This document shows positions 56,033-64,000 of a DNA stretch of 64,000 bases, piece by piece. Numbering within the stretch: position 1 is the stretch's first letter; each line of letters starts with the position of its first letter. A program made the position numbers and the translations under genes. Below the pieces are notes generated by a model. The model ran no database searches. It saw nothing but the letters and a program-made list of their open reading frames with translations, and was not told the origin of the DNA. The stretch is from positions 186,001-250,000 of the forward strand of contig NZ_JADQDB010000001.1 of assembly GCF_015694405.1 (NCBI RefSeq). The letters run 5' to 3'. The DNA is from Pelagibacterium limicola (GTDB lineage Bacteria > Pseudomonadota > Alphaproteobacteria > Rhizobiales > Devosiaceae).

Positions 56033-56760
56033 CAGAGTTCATCCACGGTGCGCGGGAAGATCGACTGGAAGCCTTCGGCATATTTCGCTGCCCGCCCCCC
56101 GGCCTGTCCACCTGAATTGCGCTGGAAGTGATTGGCCCGGTTCTTGGCGACGTTCTCGTAATAATGCCAAAGGTGCTCCTGGCCCTCCATCGCCTGGATT
56201 GCGGCCCACTTCTTGTCCCAAACGTCGGTGATGTCGAGAAAGACGTCCGGCTTCCATTCCATCTGCTCGGTCTGGTGCGGCTCGAAAAGATAAACCTGCG
56301 GCGCACCGAGGATTTTCTGCCCCGGCTTGTGGCCCCAGGCCTGCGCGACGGCCCGGCATTCGAGCGTCCACTGCGACACATACATATGGTCGGTGTTGTA
56401 GGGATCGTATTTCGAATGCGTCATCATGAACGCGGGCTGCACCTTACGCATGACGTCGACCAACCGGTCCTTGGCCTCGCGCGTCATCTCGAGCGGATAG
56501 TCGCCGAGGTCGAAAAAGTCGATGTCGTGCACCCCGAGTGCCTTGGCGGCATTCTCGGCTTCCCTCCGCCGCTCGGATTTGACCCTATCGAGCGTCATCC
56601 CTTCTTTTTTCCAGAGCTTGGCGCTCTCGCCGCGCTCTCCATAAGAAAGACATACCACCGTAACCGCGTAGCCCTTGGCAGCGTGAAGCGCGATAGCGCC
56701 TCCGCAACGCCAGACGAAATCGGCGGAATGGGCGGAAATGATGAGAGCGGATTTGGTCAT
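56032..56760 (-). CDS. galB: 4-oxalomesaconate hydratase (GalB, PIG-L fold)
   Basis: 242 aa PIG-L/LmbE-fold zinc protein. [15 protein letters not shown] (7-21) has the AHxxD metal motif; [16 protein letters not shown] near 113-128 carries the second His pair. GalB of P. putida is the PIG-L-type hydratase that converts 4-oxalomesaconate to CHA. It is the first gene of the unit. No dioxygenase or ligI/ligC gene is found in the window, so the ring-cleavage part must lie elsewhere. Confidence 0.87.
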   Translation of the reverse strand: MTKSALIISAHSADFVWRCGGAIALHAAKGYAVTVVCLSYGERGESAKLWKKEGMTLDRVKSERRREAENAAKALGVHDIDFFDLGDYPLEMTREAKDRLVDVMRKVQPAFMMTHSKYDPYNTDHMYVSQWTLECRAVAQAWGHKPGQKILGAPQVYLFEPHQTEQMEWKPDVFLDITDVWDKKWAAIQAMEGQEHLWHYYENVAKNRANHFQRNSGGQAGGRAAKYAEGFQSIFPRTVDEL

Positions 56761-56882
56761 CTGAGCCTACAGTCCCTGTGCTGACCCGGGGGCGCGCCCG
56801 CCGCCCGGTTTGGCATAGAGACTGGACCAGGCACACGTCCCGGCGCAAATAGATTATAAGCTCTTGCTATAAGTTTTGGCTA

Positions 56883-57899
56883 TTATGCCGCTTTCACGGT
56901 CACCCAACCACCTGTGCGCTCGCTCTCGAATATGGCGTCGAGCACCCGCATCGAAGCGATTGCGTTTTCGATGTCATAGGGAAGGTCTGCCTTGCCCAGA
57001 ACGGCGCATGCGAAGGCTTCGGCCATCTCTGTGTATTGGTCCTGCGCCGGGATGATTTCGCGCCGCGCCAGATGCCCGTCGAAACTGATCCCCTGATCGA
57101 TGAGAATTGCCGTCGGCTCGCCCTGCGGCGCATTGAACGGGATGAGGATTTCCAGGCGCCCCTTCGTTCCCAGCAATTCGATCGACTGCGCATTGACCAT
57201 CTGCGTCGACACCACGAACTGGAGCTGCCGTCCACTGCCGAAATCGGCGATGACGCTGGCCAGCCGGTCAGTCCCGAACCGGGGATCGCGTTCGATTAGC
57301 GAGACCACGCGTTCCGGCTCGCCCTCGAAGAAAAACCGCCCCGCAGTTACAGGATAGCATCCGATATCGAGAACGCCCCCGCCTCCGATATCGGCCATGT
57401 TGCGCACGTTGTTGGGGTCGTCGTTGTAATAGGAAAAGACGCCACGGATCGCCCGCACGTCGCCCAGCTCGCCCGAGCGCGCGATCTCTCGCGCGCGCAG
57501 CCACTGGCCGTGGAACCGCACCATGAACCCTTCCATCACCAGCCGGTCCGGGCGGCACGCGCGCAGTCGGCTGGCTTCAGCCGCGTCGAGCCCGATCGGC
57601 TTTTCGCACAAGACGTGCTTGCCCGCCGCATTGGCGGCCAGCGTCAGTTCGACATGCAGATGATTGGGTAGCGGGTTATAGACCGCGTCGATCTCCGGGT
57701 CGGCCAGCATCTCCTCGTAGGACCCGTAGGCCTTGGCGATGCCCAGTTCGTCCGCCGCGGCTCTCGCCCGCGCGAGATCGCGCGAGGAAATGGCAACCAC
57801 CTCACTATGCGCCGACTTCATGATCGCCGGCACGACCTTGCGCATCCCGATATCCGCCGTAGAAATAATGCCCCAGCGGACTTTGTCTTTGCCGGTCAT
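56883..57899 (-). CDS. Gfo/Idh/MocA-family oxidoreductase
   Basis: 338 aa. NAD(P)-binding RWGIISTADIGMRKV (8-22), the conserved CEKPIGLDA (near 97; EKP Lys is the catalytic residue), and GGGVLDIGCYPV (near 170) with Asp/Gly and His positions of the family. Such enzymes oxidise or reduce sugars and inositols. ATG 57899 follows AAGGAG. Last gene of the sugar ABC operon, so it probably acts on the imported sugar. Confidence 0.88.
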   Translation of the reverse strand: MTGKDKVRWGIISTADIGMRKVVPAIMKSAHSEVVAISSRDLARARAAADELGIAKAYGSYEEMLADPEIDAVYNPLPNHLHVELTLAANAAGKHVLCEKPIGLDAAEASRLRACRPDRLVMEGFMVRFHGQWLRAREIARSGELGDVRAIRGVFSYYNDDPNNVRNMADIGGGGVLDIGCYPVTAGRFFFEGEPERVVSLIERDPRFGTDRLASVIADFGSGRQLQFVVSTQMVNAQSIELLGTKGRLEILIPFNAPQGEPTAILIDQGISFDGHLARREIIPAQDQYTEMAEAFACAVLGKADLPYDIENAIASMRVLDAIFESERTGGWVTVKAA

Positions 57900-58018
57900 G
57901 ACTGCTCCTTGAACCATTGGATGAAGCGCTGCAGACAATGCAGCCAAAGGAAAGAATGGGACCGACGCGCGCCCGGTCGCGCCGGCCCCAGCGGTCCCGC
58001 CGGGCCCGGAATGTCCGG

Positions 58019-59017
58019 TCAGGACGGCGCAGCCGCCTCGCGGTTGAGGGCATCGAGCGCGCGTGCGGCCCGTTGCCTCTCGCGATAGCGGTTAAACTGC
58101 TGATCGGCAAGCACGCCCGCGAGTATCACCCCGCCCATCACAGCAAAATTGAGCGATGAAGGAATGCCGAGCAGATTGACGAGATTCTGGAGTTGCTGGA
58201 TCAGCACCGCCCCCAGGATGACGCCGATGATCGAACCTTCCCCGCCGCGCAGCGAAAACCCGCCGAGCACCGCCGCCGCGATGGCGTAAAGCTCGTAGAA
58301 ATTGCCGTGGGAGGAAGGCTGTACCGACTTGGTGAACATCGCGAAATAGATCGCAGCAATAGAGGTAAGCACCGCGCAGATCACATAGGCCGAGGTGATG
58401 ACCAGCCCCGTGCGCACCCCCGAATACCGCGCCGCATCCTCATTCTTGCCGACCGCGTAAAGATGCCGCCCGAATACCGAGCGATGCAGCACGAACCAGG
58501 TGATGATACCGACGATGATCAGCGCAATGAACGAATGCGGCACGCCGAAGCTCCGGCCGACCGTCAGCCATTCGAGTTCGGGAAAGCTCGCTCCGAACGG
58601 AAAGCCCGCCGTCGCTTCGCCCGTATATCCGCGCGCCACGCCGCGATAGATGAGTAACCCGCAGAGCGTCACGACGAAGGGCTGCATCTTGAGCTTGGTG
58701 ACGAGCAGGCCATGCGCCAACCCCATCACCGTGCCCGCCATCACCGTTATGAGGATTGCCAGCGGCCAGGGCACCCCGAACCGGCCGACCAGTTCGACAA
58801 AGAGCACGCCCAGGAGCGCGATCATCGATCCCACCGAAAGGTCGATCCCGCCCGTCATGATGACGAAGGCCTGCCCGATGGCAAAAAGCCCGAACAGCCC
58901 GATAAGGTTGGCGGTGTTCCCCAGATTGATCGGAGATATGAACAGCGGATTGCGCATATAGACGATCGCCCCCACAACGAGGATCAATACCGCCAGCCAC
59001 ATATCTTTTTTCTGCAT
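58019..59017 (-). CDS. Sugar ABC transporter permease, RbsC family
   Basis: 332 aa, eight to ten helices. IGLFGLFAIGQAFVIMTGGI (near 39) followed by DLSVGSMIALLG, and LGGFSLRGGEGSIIGVILGA (near 255), are hallmark segments of ribose/xylose-type permeases (RbsC/YtfT). It forms a homodimer with the ATPase encoded 11 bp upstream. Substrate not fixed. Confidence 0.92.
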   Translation of the reverse strand: MQKKDMWLAVLILVVGAIVYMRNPLFISPINLGNTANLIGLFGLFAIGQAFVIMTGGIDLSVGSMIALLGVLFVELVGRFGVPWPLAILITVMAGTVMGLAHGLLVTKLKMQPFVVTLCGLLIYRGVARGYTGEATAGFPFGASFPELEWLTVGRSFGVPHSFIALIIVGIITWFVLHRSVFGRHLYAVGKNEDAARYSGVRTGLVITSAYVICAVLTSIAAIYFAMFTKSVQPSSHGNFYELYAIAAAVLGGFSLRGGEGSIIGVILGAVLIQQLQNLVNLLGIPSSLNFAVMGGVILAGVLADQQFNRYRERQRAARALDALNREAAAPS

Positions 59018-59028
59018 ATTTCTTTTCC

Positions 59029-60540
59029 CTAATTCCCGCCGACCGCCAGCTTGAGCACGTTGTGCTCTGAGAACTGCGCCCGCTGCAATTCGCCCGACAG
59101 GCGGCCTTCCCGCAGCACGACGATACGGTCGGAAACCCCGATAACCTCCTCCATGTCGCTCGAGATCATCACGACCCCGACCCCGGCATCGGCCAGTCCG
59201 CGCATCAGCTTATAGATTTCCGACTTGGCGCCGACATCGATCCCACGCGTAGGCTCGTCGAAAAAGATGAGCTTGGGATTCATGGAGAGCCATTTGCCCA
59301 GCACCACCTTCTGCTGATTACCGCCCGAAAGCTCGGCAGCATTGCGCATGACGTCGTTCGCCTTGATCCCGAGCCTGTCGCGCTGCGCGAGCGCCCGCCG
59401 AAGCTGGGCCTTTTGCGAGACCAGACCATAGCGCGATACCGTGCCCAGATCAGCCAGCGAGATGTTCTCGCAGATCGAGCTTTCGAGCACGAGCCCGGTT
59501 CGCTTCCGGTCCTCGGGCACGAGATAGATTCCTGCATCGATGGCTTCGCGCGGTGTCCGCGCGCGGAACGTTTTCCCGGCCAGGGTGAGTTCGCCCTCGA
59601 GGATGTCTCCGATCCCGAAGATCGCCTCGGCCAGTTCCGTGCGCCCGGCGCCCACCAGCCCTGCGACCCCCAATATCTCGCCGGCGCGGATGTCGAGATT
59701 GACCCGTGACTGGGGGTTGACCGCATTCTTGATCCCCTTGAGTGACAGGACAGTCCCCCCGCTCGCCACCGATGGCGGCGTATAGAGCGCCTTGAGATCG
59801 CGCCCGATCATCAGCCGGATCATGGCGTCGTGATTGATTTCGTGCTTTGCAAGTTCGCCCGCGACATGCCCGTCCCGAAGCCCGACCACCCGATCGGCGC
59901 ATTGCTCGACCTCTCCAAGCCGGTGGGAAATGTAGATCACCGCAATCCCGTCGGATTTCAGGTCGGCGATCACTTTCATCAGCGTCTGGGTTTCCGAGAG
60001 CGTCAGGCTCGATGTCGGTTCGTCCATGATGACGACACGGGCATCGATCGAAAGCGCCTTGGCGATTTCCAGGAGTTGGCGCTCGGCAAGCGAAAGGTTT
60101 GCAACCAGGGTTTCCGGTTTAAAGCTTGCCCCCACGCGTCGCAGCAATGGCCGCGCCGCCTTGCGCATCGCCTCGATGTCCATGAACCCCAACCGCGTGC
60201 GGATTTCGCGTCCCATGAACATGTTGCCCGCAACGTCGAGATTGTCGAAAACGTTGAGTTCCTGGTGCACGAAGGCGATTCCCGCTGCCTGCGATTCCAG
60301 TACGGACAACCGGTCGTAATGCCGGTCACCAATGGTGATCGTCCCCGAACTCGGTTCGATAACGCCGCCCAGCACCTTCATGAGCGTCGACTTGCCGGCG
60401 CCGTTTTCCCCGATCAACGCCAGCACCTCGCCGTGGTGCACGCGCAGCGTCACATCTGACAGAGCGATTACGCCGGGATAGACCTTGGATATGTTTTCGA
60501 GCGCCAGCAGGGGCTGCCCGGTTCCGGTGGTGGCTGTCAT
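59029..60540 (-). CDS. Sugar ABC transporter ATPase, RbsA family
   Basis: 503 aa with two fused ATPase domains. Domain 1 is intact: GENGAGKST (near 37), LSLAERQLLEIAKAL and VVIMDEPTSSL. Domain 2 has the usual altered P-loop of this family (VAGLVGAGRTELAEAIFG near 293) and LSGGNQQKVVLGKWL. This is the RbsA/XylG/MglA pattern. Its start lies 67 bp from the binding-protein gene, across a palindrome. Confidence 0.94.
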   Translation of the reverse strand: MTATTGTGQPLLALENISKVYPGVIALSDVTLRVHHGEVLALIGENGAGKSTLMKVLGGVIEPSSGTITIGDRHYDRLSVLESQAAGIAFVHQELNVFDNLDVAGNMFMGREIRTRLGFMDIEAMRKAARPLLRRVGASFKPETLVANLSLAERQLLEIAKALSIDARVVIMDEPTSSLTLSETQTLMKVIADLKSDGIAVIYISHRLGEVEQCADRVVGLRDGHVAGELAKHEINHDAMIRLMIGRDLKALYTPPSVASGGTVLSLKGIKNAVNPQSRVNLDIRAGEILGVAGLVGAGRTELAEAIFGIGDILEGELTLAGKTFRARTPREAIDAGIYLVPEDRKRTGLVLESSICENISLADLGTVSRYGLVSQKAQLRRALAQRDRLGIKANDVMRNAAELSGGNQQKVVLGKWLSMNPKLIFFDEPTRGIDVGAKSEIYKLMRGLADAGVGVVMISSDMEEVIGVSDRIVVLREGRLSGELQRAQFSEHNVLKLAVGGN

Positions 60541-60570
60541 GACGTCACGAACGTTATTCGGTTTCTATGA

Positions 60571-60595
60571 CCGCACCGGGCTCAGCCCGGTGCGG
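60571..60595. repeat. Palindrome between binding-protein and ATPase genes
   Basis: CCGCACCGGGCT-C-AGCCCGGTGCGG, twelve-base arms with a one-base centre. It lies directly after the binding-protein gene, where such hairpins often protect the upstream mRNA so binding protein exceeds the membrane components. No T tract, so it is not a full terminator. Confidence 0.75.
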
Positions 60596-60607
60596 CTTGG
60601 CATCGGC

Positions 60608-61555
60608 TTAGCCGCCAATGCGTTCCTTGAGCTCGGCCTCGAAGGCATCCACATTGGATTGGTCGATGACCTTGGTGGGAACGATGATCAGCCCATCCTG
60701 GGGAATGTCGGATGCATCGCCCTCGAGGAACTTCGCCATCAGGTGCATGCCCTGGTAGCCCCACTGGTAGGGATCCTGGACAACCGTGCCGGCAAAGCTG
60801 CCTTCGCGCACCGCACCCAGCGTGATCGGATCTTCGTCGAATGCGATGACCGTGATCTCACCGAGCTTGCCGGCAGCCTGCAGCGCCTCGTAGATCTTGG
60901 GCGGGTTGTAGGAATAGAACCCGACCATGCAGTTGATATCGGGGTTGGCCGCCAGGACGTCATCGACGTTCGAACGCGCACGGGCAAAGTCGACGTCGTC
61001 GCCGCGCACGTCGACCAGTTCGACCCCCGATCCTTGAACGGCCTGCCGGAAGCCGGCGATACGCTCAATGGCGTTGTCCGCCCCCAGGAACCCGACAAAC
61101 CCCATGCACTTGCCGCCATCGGGCATGGCCGCAACCGCAATTTCACCGGCCTGAACGCCAGCAAGCGTGTTGGACGAACCCAGATACGCAATGCGATCGC
61201 TGGTCGGTGCGTCGCTGTCCGTCGTAAAGAGCGGCACCTGCGAGGCGATGCGGTTGAAAGCATCGATGGAGTTCTTGGGGTCCGCCGACGAGATCATGAT
61301 CGCATCGGTCCCCGCGGCCACGAGATCGTCCATCAGGGCGTTCTGAAGCGCTGCCGTCCCCTGCGCGGGGTAACGGAACTGGAGCTCATACCCCGGCAGT
61401 TCGCTCTGGGCCTTGTTCACACCGGCTTCGGCAAGCTTCCAGAAGTCGGACGCGGCGTTGACGACGAAAGCGAGCTGGGGCTTGTCCTGCGCCAAAGCGG
61501 GACCGGTAAGCATTACGGCCAGCGCGGCGGCGGACACAGCAAGTTTGATATTCAT
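60608..61555 (-). CDS. Sugar ABC transporter substrate-binding protein, RbsB/YtfQ-like
   Basis: 315 aa. Signal peptide IKLAVSAAALAVMLTGPALA (cleaved near 22). The mature protein is a type I sugar-binding fold: LAFVVNAASDFWKLAEAGVN, then DAIMISSADPKNSIDAFNRI (near 85) and DINCMVGFYSYNPPKIYEAL (near 190). It delivers sugar to the permease encoded downstream. ATG 61555 follows GGGAGGATTGGA. Confidence 0.9.
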   Translation of the reverse strand: MNIKLAVSAAALAVMLTGPALAQDKPQLAFVVNAASDFWKLAEAGVNKAQSELPGYELQFRYPAQGTAALQNALMDDLVAAGTDAIMISSADPKNSIDAFNRIASQVPLFTTDSDAPTSDRIAYLGSSNTLAGVQAGEIAVAAMPDGGKCMGFVGFLGADNAIERIAGFRQAVQGSGVELVDVRGDDVDFARARSNVDDVLAANPDINCMVGFYSYNPPKIYEALQAAGKLGEITVIAFDEDPITLGAVREGSFAGTVVQDPYQWGYQGMHLMAKFLEGDASDIPQDGLIIVPTKVIDQSNVDAFEAELKERIGG

Positions 61556-61720
61556 TCCAATCCTCCCTAATTGACGGTGCGCTGGAATGGATGCGAACCG
61601 TCGGTCTTCACAATGGCCGTCCCGCAATCCTCTGCGGTCGGCCGCATATATCCTTGGAATGGCCGCCGCGCCTCGCGCCTGCCGGCCGTTTGCCTTGGAT
61701 ATCCCCTTTGCGGACCTCGC

Positions 61721-61735
61721 CCCGGCTCAGCCGGG
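61721..61735. repeat. Palindrome over the stop of the SDR gene
   Basis: CCCGGCT-C-AGCCGGG on the plus strand. The TGA stop of the SDR gene (61729-61727) is its centre. It shares the core GGCTGAGCC with the palindrome at 60571-60595, so two junctions of the same operon carry related hairpins. Confidence 0.6.
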
Positions 61736-62701
61736 ATAGACGATGGTCCGCGGATCGTCGGCCGCGCGGACATAGGACCACGCGCTTTCGATCAATCGCT
61801 TGGTGTCGACCAACGGACGCCAACCGAGCAGGTGGCGCGCCTTGGTATTATCGAGCCAGTTGGAGAAAAACGGCGTCGGTACGTCGACAACCGGCAACCT
61901 GCGCGTCGCCGTCAGATGCGCCGCGACCTCGCCGTAATCTACCGGCTCGTTCATGGCGATATTGAAGAGCTGTCCCTCGGCCGCCGGATTGTCCAACGCC
62001 AGCAGGATCGCGCTGACGAGATCGCCCACATGCACGAAATTGCGTTTGAGCGGCGCGCCCTCGCGATCCCGCATGAAGGGGACCGCGCCGTCGCGCGCGC
62101 TTTGCTGCAGTTCCTCGGCGGTGAGCAGCGTATCCCACGCCGGCCCTCCGAACTGCTCGGTCAGGCTCAGCGCGAACCGGAAGTCGTCCTTTTCCATGAT
62201 CCATGGGGCCCGCAGGCAGCACCCGTTGATTCCATACTGGATGCGGTACTGCTCAAGCATCACCTCTTCGATCACCTTGGTGAGTGCGTAGCACCCCGGA
62301 TAGGCGCGCAGCGGCGATGTCTCGGTTATCGGCGCATCGTATCCGTGAAAGATATGACCGACCGAGCAATCCCCACCGATCAGGATGAACTGGCGCGCCG
62401 TCGAAGACGTCCTGAAGGCTTCGAGCAGGTTGAACATGCCCTTGACCCCGACATCCATCGCGAGGTCCGGCGATTCCTTGACCGCCGCCATGTGAAGCAC
62501 ATGCGTTACCCCGGCCATCGCCGCTTCCACGCCGGCGCGGTCGGCCAGCGAGCCGCGCACGGTCTCGACCCGGTCCATCTCCACGACACGATTGTTGCAA
62601 AGCGCCCGGATAGCCCATCCGCTGTGGTATCTCGAGTTCAGGAAGGCTGGCAGGAAGTTGCTCCCGACCTTTCCAGTCGCCCCGGTAATCAATAGTTTCA
62701 A
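61727..62701 (-). CDS. NAD-dependent epimerase/dehydratase-family protein
   Basis: 324 aa extended SDR. The Rossmann motif LLITGATGKVGSNFL is at residues 3-17. SVGHIFHGYDAPITETSPLR precedes the YxxxK pair in PGCYALTKVIEEV (Tyr near 151), and LGWRPLVDTKRLI is near the end. The TTG start at 62701 is used because an AAGGAG site stands eight bases before it and the Rossmann strand begins there; the longer frame has no similarity to the family. It lies between two sugar-binding-protein genes, so it probably modifies an imported sugar. Confidence 0.85.
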   Translation of the reverse strand: MKLLITGATGKVGSNFLPAFLNSRYHSGWAIRALCNNRVVEMDRVETVRGSLADRAGVEAAMAGVTHVLHMAAVKESPDLAMDVGVKGMFNLLEAFRTSSTARQFILIGGDCSVGHIFHGYDAPITETSPLRAYPGCYALTKVIEEVMLEQYRIQYGINGCCLRAPWIMEKDDFRFALSLTEQFGGPAWDTLLTAEELQQSARDGAVPFMRDREGAPLKRNFVHVGDLVSAILLALDNPAAEGQLFNIAMNEPVDYGEVAAHLTATRRLPVVDVPTPFFSNWLDNTKARHLLGWRPLVDTKRLIESAWSYVRAADDPRTIVYPG

Positions 62702-63005
62702 TTCGGTCGCTCCTTGCGGCCACTCACACGTTTCGTCGGCGCGCGGAACGCCGCGCGTGTCAGAACGCAAATTCCAAAGACAAGAACCGCACCGTAAAGG
62801 CGTGATGTCCCGTCGCTGCGGTACGGGGTGAGAGAGCCGTGATACTCCCTCACCCCCCAAGGTCGGCGGATACCTCGCTCAGGCGCCGGCGTCTCATGGT
62901 CGGAGCCCATATCCGCCCCTCGTCTGCGGATCGGCGATGGCATGGCACCTGGACGCGGCGCCACGCCATCTCACCCTAGGGAGGGTGTTTCCGACGGGTT
63001 CTCCC
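62702..63005. other. Intergenic region between binding protein and SDR
   Basis: 304 bp without a supported gene. A hairpin GATGGCATGGC / GCCACGCCATC (62936-62946 with 62960-62970, one mismatch that is a G-T pair in RNA) lies about 35 bp after the upstream binding-protein stop and may end or stabilise its mRNA; no T tract. The rest probably holds the promoter of the SDR-led operon. Confidence 0.55.
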
Positions 63006-63995
63006 CTACTGGGCGCAGAATCCCGGGTCCTCGCGATTGCAGATATCGAGGCCGGTGTAGATCGGATCCTCGACAGCCTCGCCGTTGATGAGCTGGATCA
63101 TCACGTCCGGCGACCGCTGGCCCATCTCGAACGGGCGCTGCCCGACCTGAGCATGGCTGCGGCCTTCATTGAACGCCTGCACCTGCGGAGGCAGGGTATC
63201 GCCCGCGATGATGATGAGCTCATTGGACTGCAACCGGTCCATCACCTGGTCGGTAACTTGGGCATAGGCCTGTGGCGCGAACTGAGCCCAGCCCCCGACC
63301 AGGATGAAAGCATCGAGGTTCGGGTTGGACGTAAACACGTCGGCCATCTGCTGATTCGCCAGGTCGATCTGGTCGTTGGTGAACAGCGGGCAGCCCTCGA
63401 TTTCCGTCCACCCGTTCTGACCGGTCAGGCGATCGGTTCCCTTTTCGCCCGAGATGGTATCCCGGAAGCCGGCCGCGCGTGCGTTGATATTGTCGGCGGC
63501 CACGTTCCCGAGCTGGAGACAGACGGTGCCACCATCGGCCTTGAGCATCTGGGCCTGCTCAGCCATGTAGACACCCATGAGGTAGTTGTCTGTTCCAAGG
63601 AATGTCGCCCGCAGGCTGCGGTCGGCTTCCGAGAGGTCCGCGTCGACCGTCATGACCGGAATGGTCGGCGCGATGTCGCGCAGACGATTGGCCATGGCCG
63701 GGGCGTTGGACGGCGAAATGGCAATAGCCGCCACGCCGCGGGTGATCAGGTCGTCGACCAGCTGTACCTGCCCGGCCTCGTCGGCGCTCGACGCCGGACC
63801 GGTGTAAAGGCACTCATATTCGGAATCCGGGTTGTTGGCCGCCCAGTCCTGGCAGCCAAGATTGATCTGCTCGAAGAACGGATTGTCCAGTCCCTTGACC
63901 ACGATGGCCAGGGTCTTCTTGTCCTGGGCCTGTGCGCCGGCCATAGCCAGCGCGAGAATGGCGGCACTTGCCGCAATTAGATGTACGTACCTCAA
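63006..63995 (-). CDS. Sugar ABC transporter substrate-binding protein (5' end uncertain)
   Basis: At least 329 aa. Signal peptide IAASAAILALAMAGAQAQ; mature part opens LAIVVKGLDNPFFEQINLGC, a RbsB-type sugar-binding protein, with DDLITRGVAAIAISPSNAPA near 80 and VFTSNPNLDAFILVGGWAQF near 215. The visible first codon is TTG (63995). The frame stays open to the window edge (63996-63998 reads AAG, Lys), so the true start may lie a codon or two outside. Its own ATPase and permease are not seen in this window; it may use a set beyond the right edge or the one at 58019-60540. Confidence 0.85.
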   Translation of the reverse strand: MRYVHLIAASAAILALAMAGAQAQDKKTLAIVVKGLDNPFFEQINLGCQDWAANNPDSEYECLYTGPASSADEAGQVQLVDDLITRGVAAIAISPSNAPAMANRLRDIAPTIPVMTVDADLSEADRSLRATFLGTDNYLMGVYMAEQAQMLKADGGTVCLQLGNVAADNINARAAGFRDTISGEKGTDRLTGQNGWTEIEGCPLFTNDQIDLANQQMADVFTSNPNLDAFILVGGWAQFAPQAYAQVTDQVMDRLQSNELIIIAGDTLPPQVQAFNEGRSHAQVGQRPFEMGQRSPDVMIQLINGEAVEDPIYTGLDICNREDPGFCAQ

Positions 63996-64000
63996 CTTCT

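Overview
The window is G+C-rich, densely coded DNA from an alphaproteobacterium. It carries a PhyR-NepR-EcfG general stress response locus, EcfG-type promoters, a class A RNase P RNA, periplasmic-binding-protein sugar ABC transporters and a complete glycogen operon. The mix looks like Hyphomicrobiales close to Devosia/Pelagibacterium. That placement is an inference from gene content, not from a marker-gene tree.

Layout. 0-1.4 kb: the end of a KduD-like dehydrogenase and a PHP/CehA metallohydrolase. 1.4-5.1 kb (minus): an M19 dipeptidase, a small HhH protein, and an arsR-AHSA1-DoxX-lactonase operon. 5.15-5.54 kb: rnpB (minus). 5.6-9.6 kb: a TerB/DnaJ co-chaperone, an unknown anchored protein, a DUF606 transporter pair and a chemoreceptor-tip/Cache protein. 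9.7-12.47 kb: an accessory islet with an A+T-rich DUF4238 gene followed by 1.6 kb of gene-free DNA packed with palindromic repeats. 12.5-18.6 kb: a TolB-like propeller, EttA, an alpha/beta hydrolase, RarD and two exported proteins. 18.7-21.5 kb: an NMT1/THI5-type ABC importer. 21.7-22.5 kb: a secreted collagen-like protein. 22.6-33.8 kb (minus): glgP-glgB-glgC-glgA-pgm-glgX. 33.9-34.1 kb: two tandem orphan transcription units read as small RNAs. 34.2-39.7 kb: the general stress response locus and its probable local regulon. 40.2-43.9 kb: an L,D-transpeptidase, Uup and an EEP-family enzyme. 44.0-48.1 kb (minus): a compact sulfur module (cytochrome c, FccB, YeeE, fused SoxYZ) plus an MTA/SAH nucleosidase-like gene. 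49.3-53.1 kb (plus): a nickel/cobalt ECF transporter with a NikR-like repressor. 53.1-56.8 kb (minus): galB-galC-galD and a double-HTH LysR regulator. 56.9-64.0 kb (minus): a sugar ABC transporter with an oxidoreductase, an epimerase-like SDR and a second binding protein.

The most interesting part is 33.9-39.8 kb. Seven exact matches to the EcfG promoter (GGAAC, 16-17 nt, CGTT) lie in front of phyR, nepR-ecfG, a DUF1328 gene, a DUF883 gene, a 74-aa gene, a PRC-barrel gene and the first small RNA. A one-mismatch copy precedes the second small RNA. Each small RNA candidate is about 75-85 nt. Each has an 11-bp hairpin with a C-rich six-base loop (CCCCCT or TCCCCC) and its own intrinsic terminator. 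The loops could pair with Shine-Dalgarno sequences, so the pair may be a stress-induced post-transcriptional arm placed between the glycogen operon and the stress regulators.

A second notable system is the nickel cluster. Its NikR-like protein keeps His76 but has Ser, Pro and Ala at the positions of the other three nickel ligands (87, 89, 95). Even so, a near-perfect NikR operator overlaps the cluster promoter.
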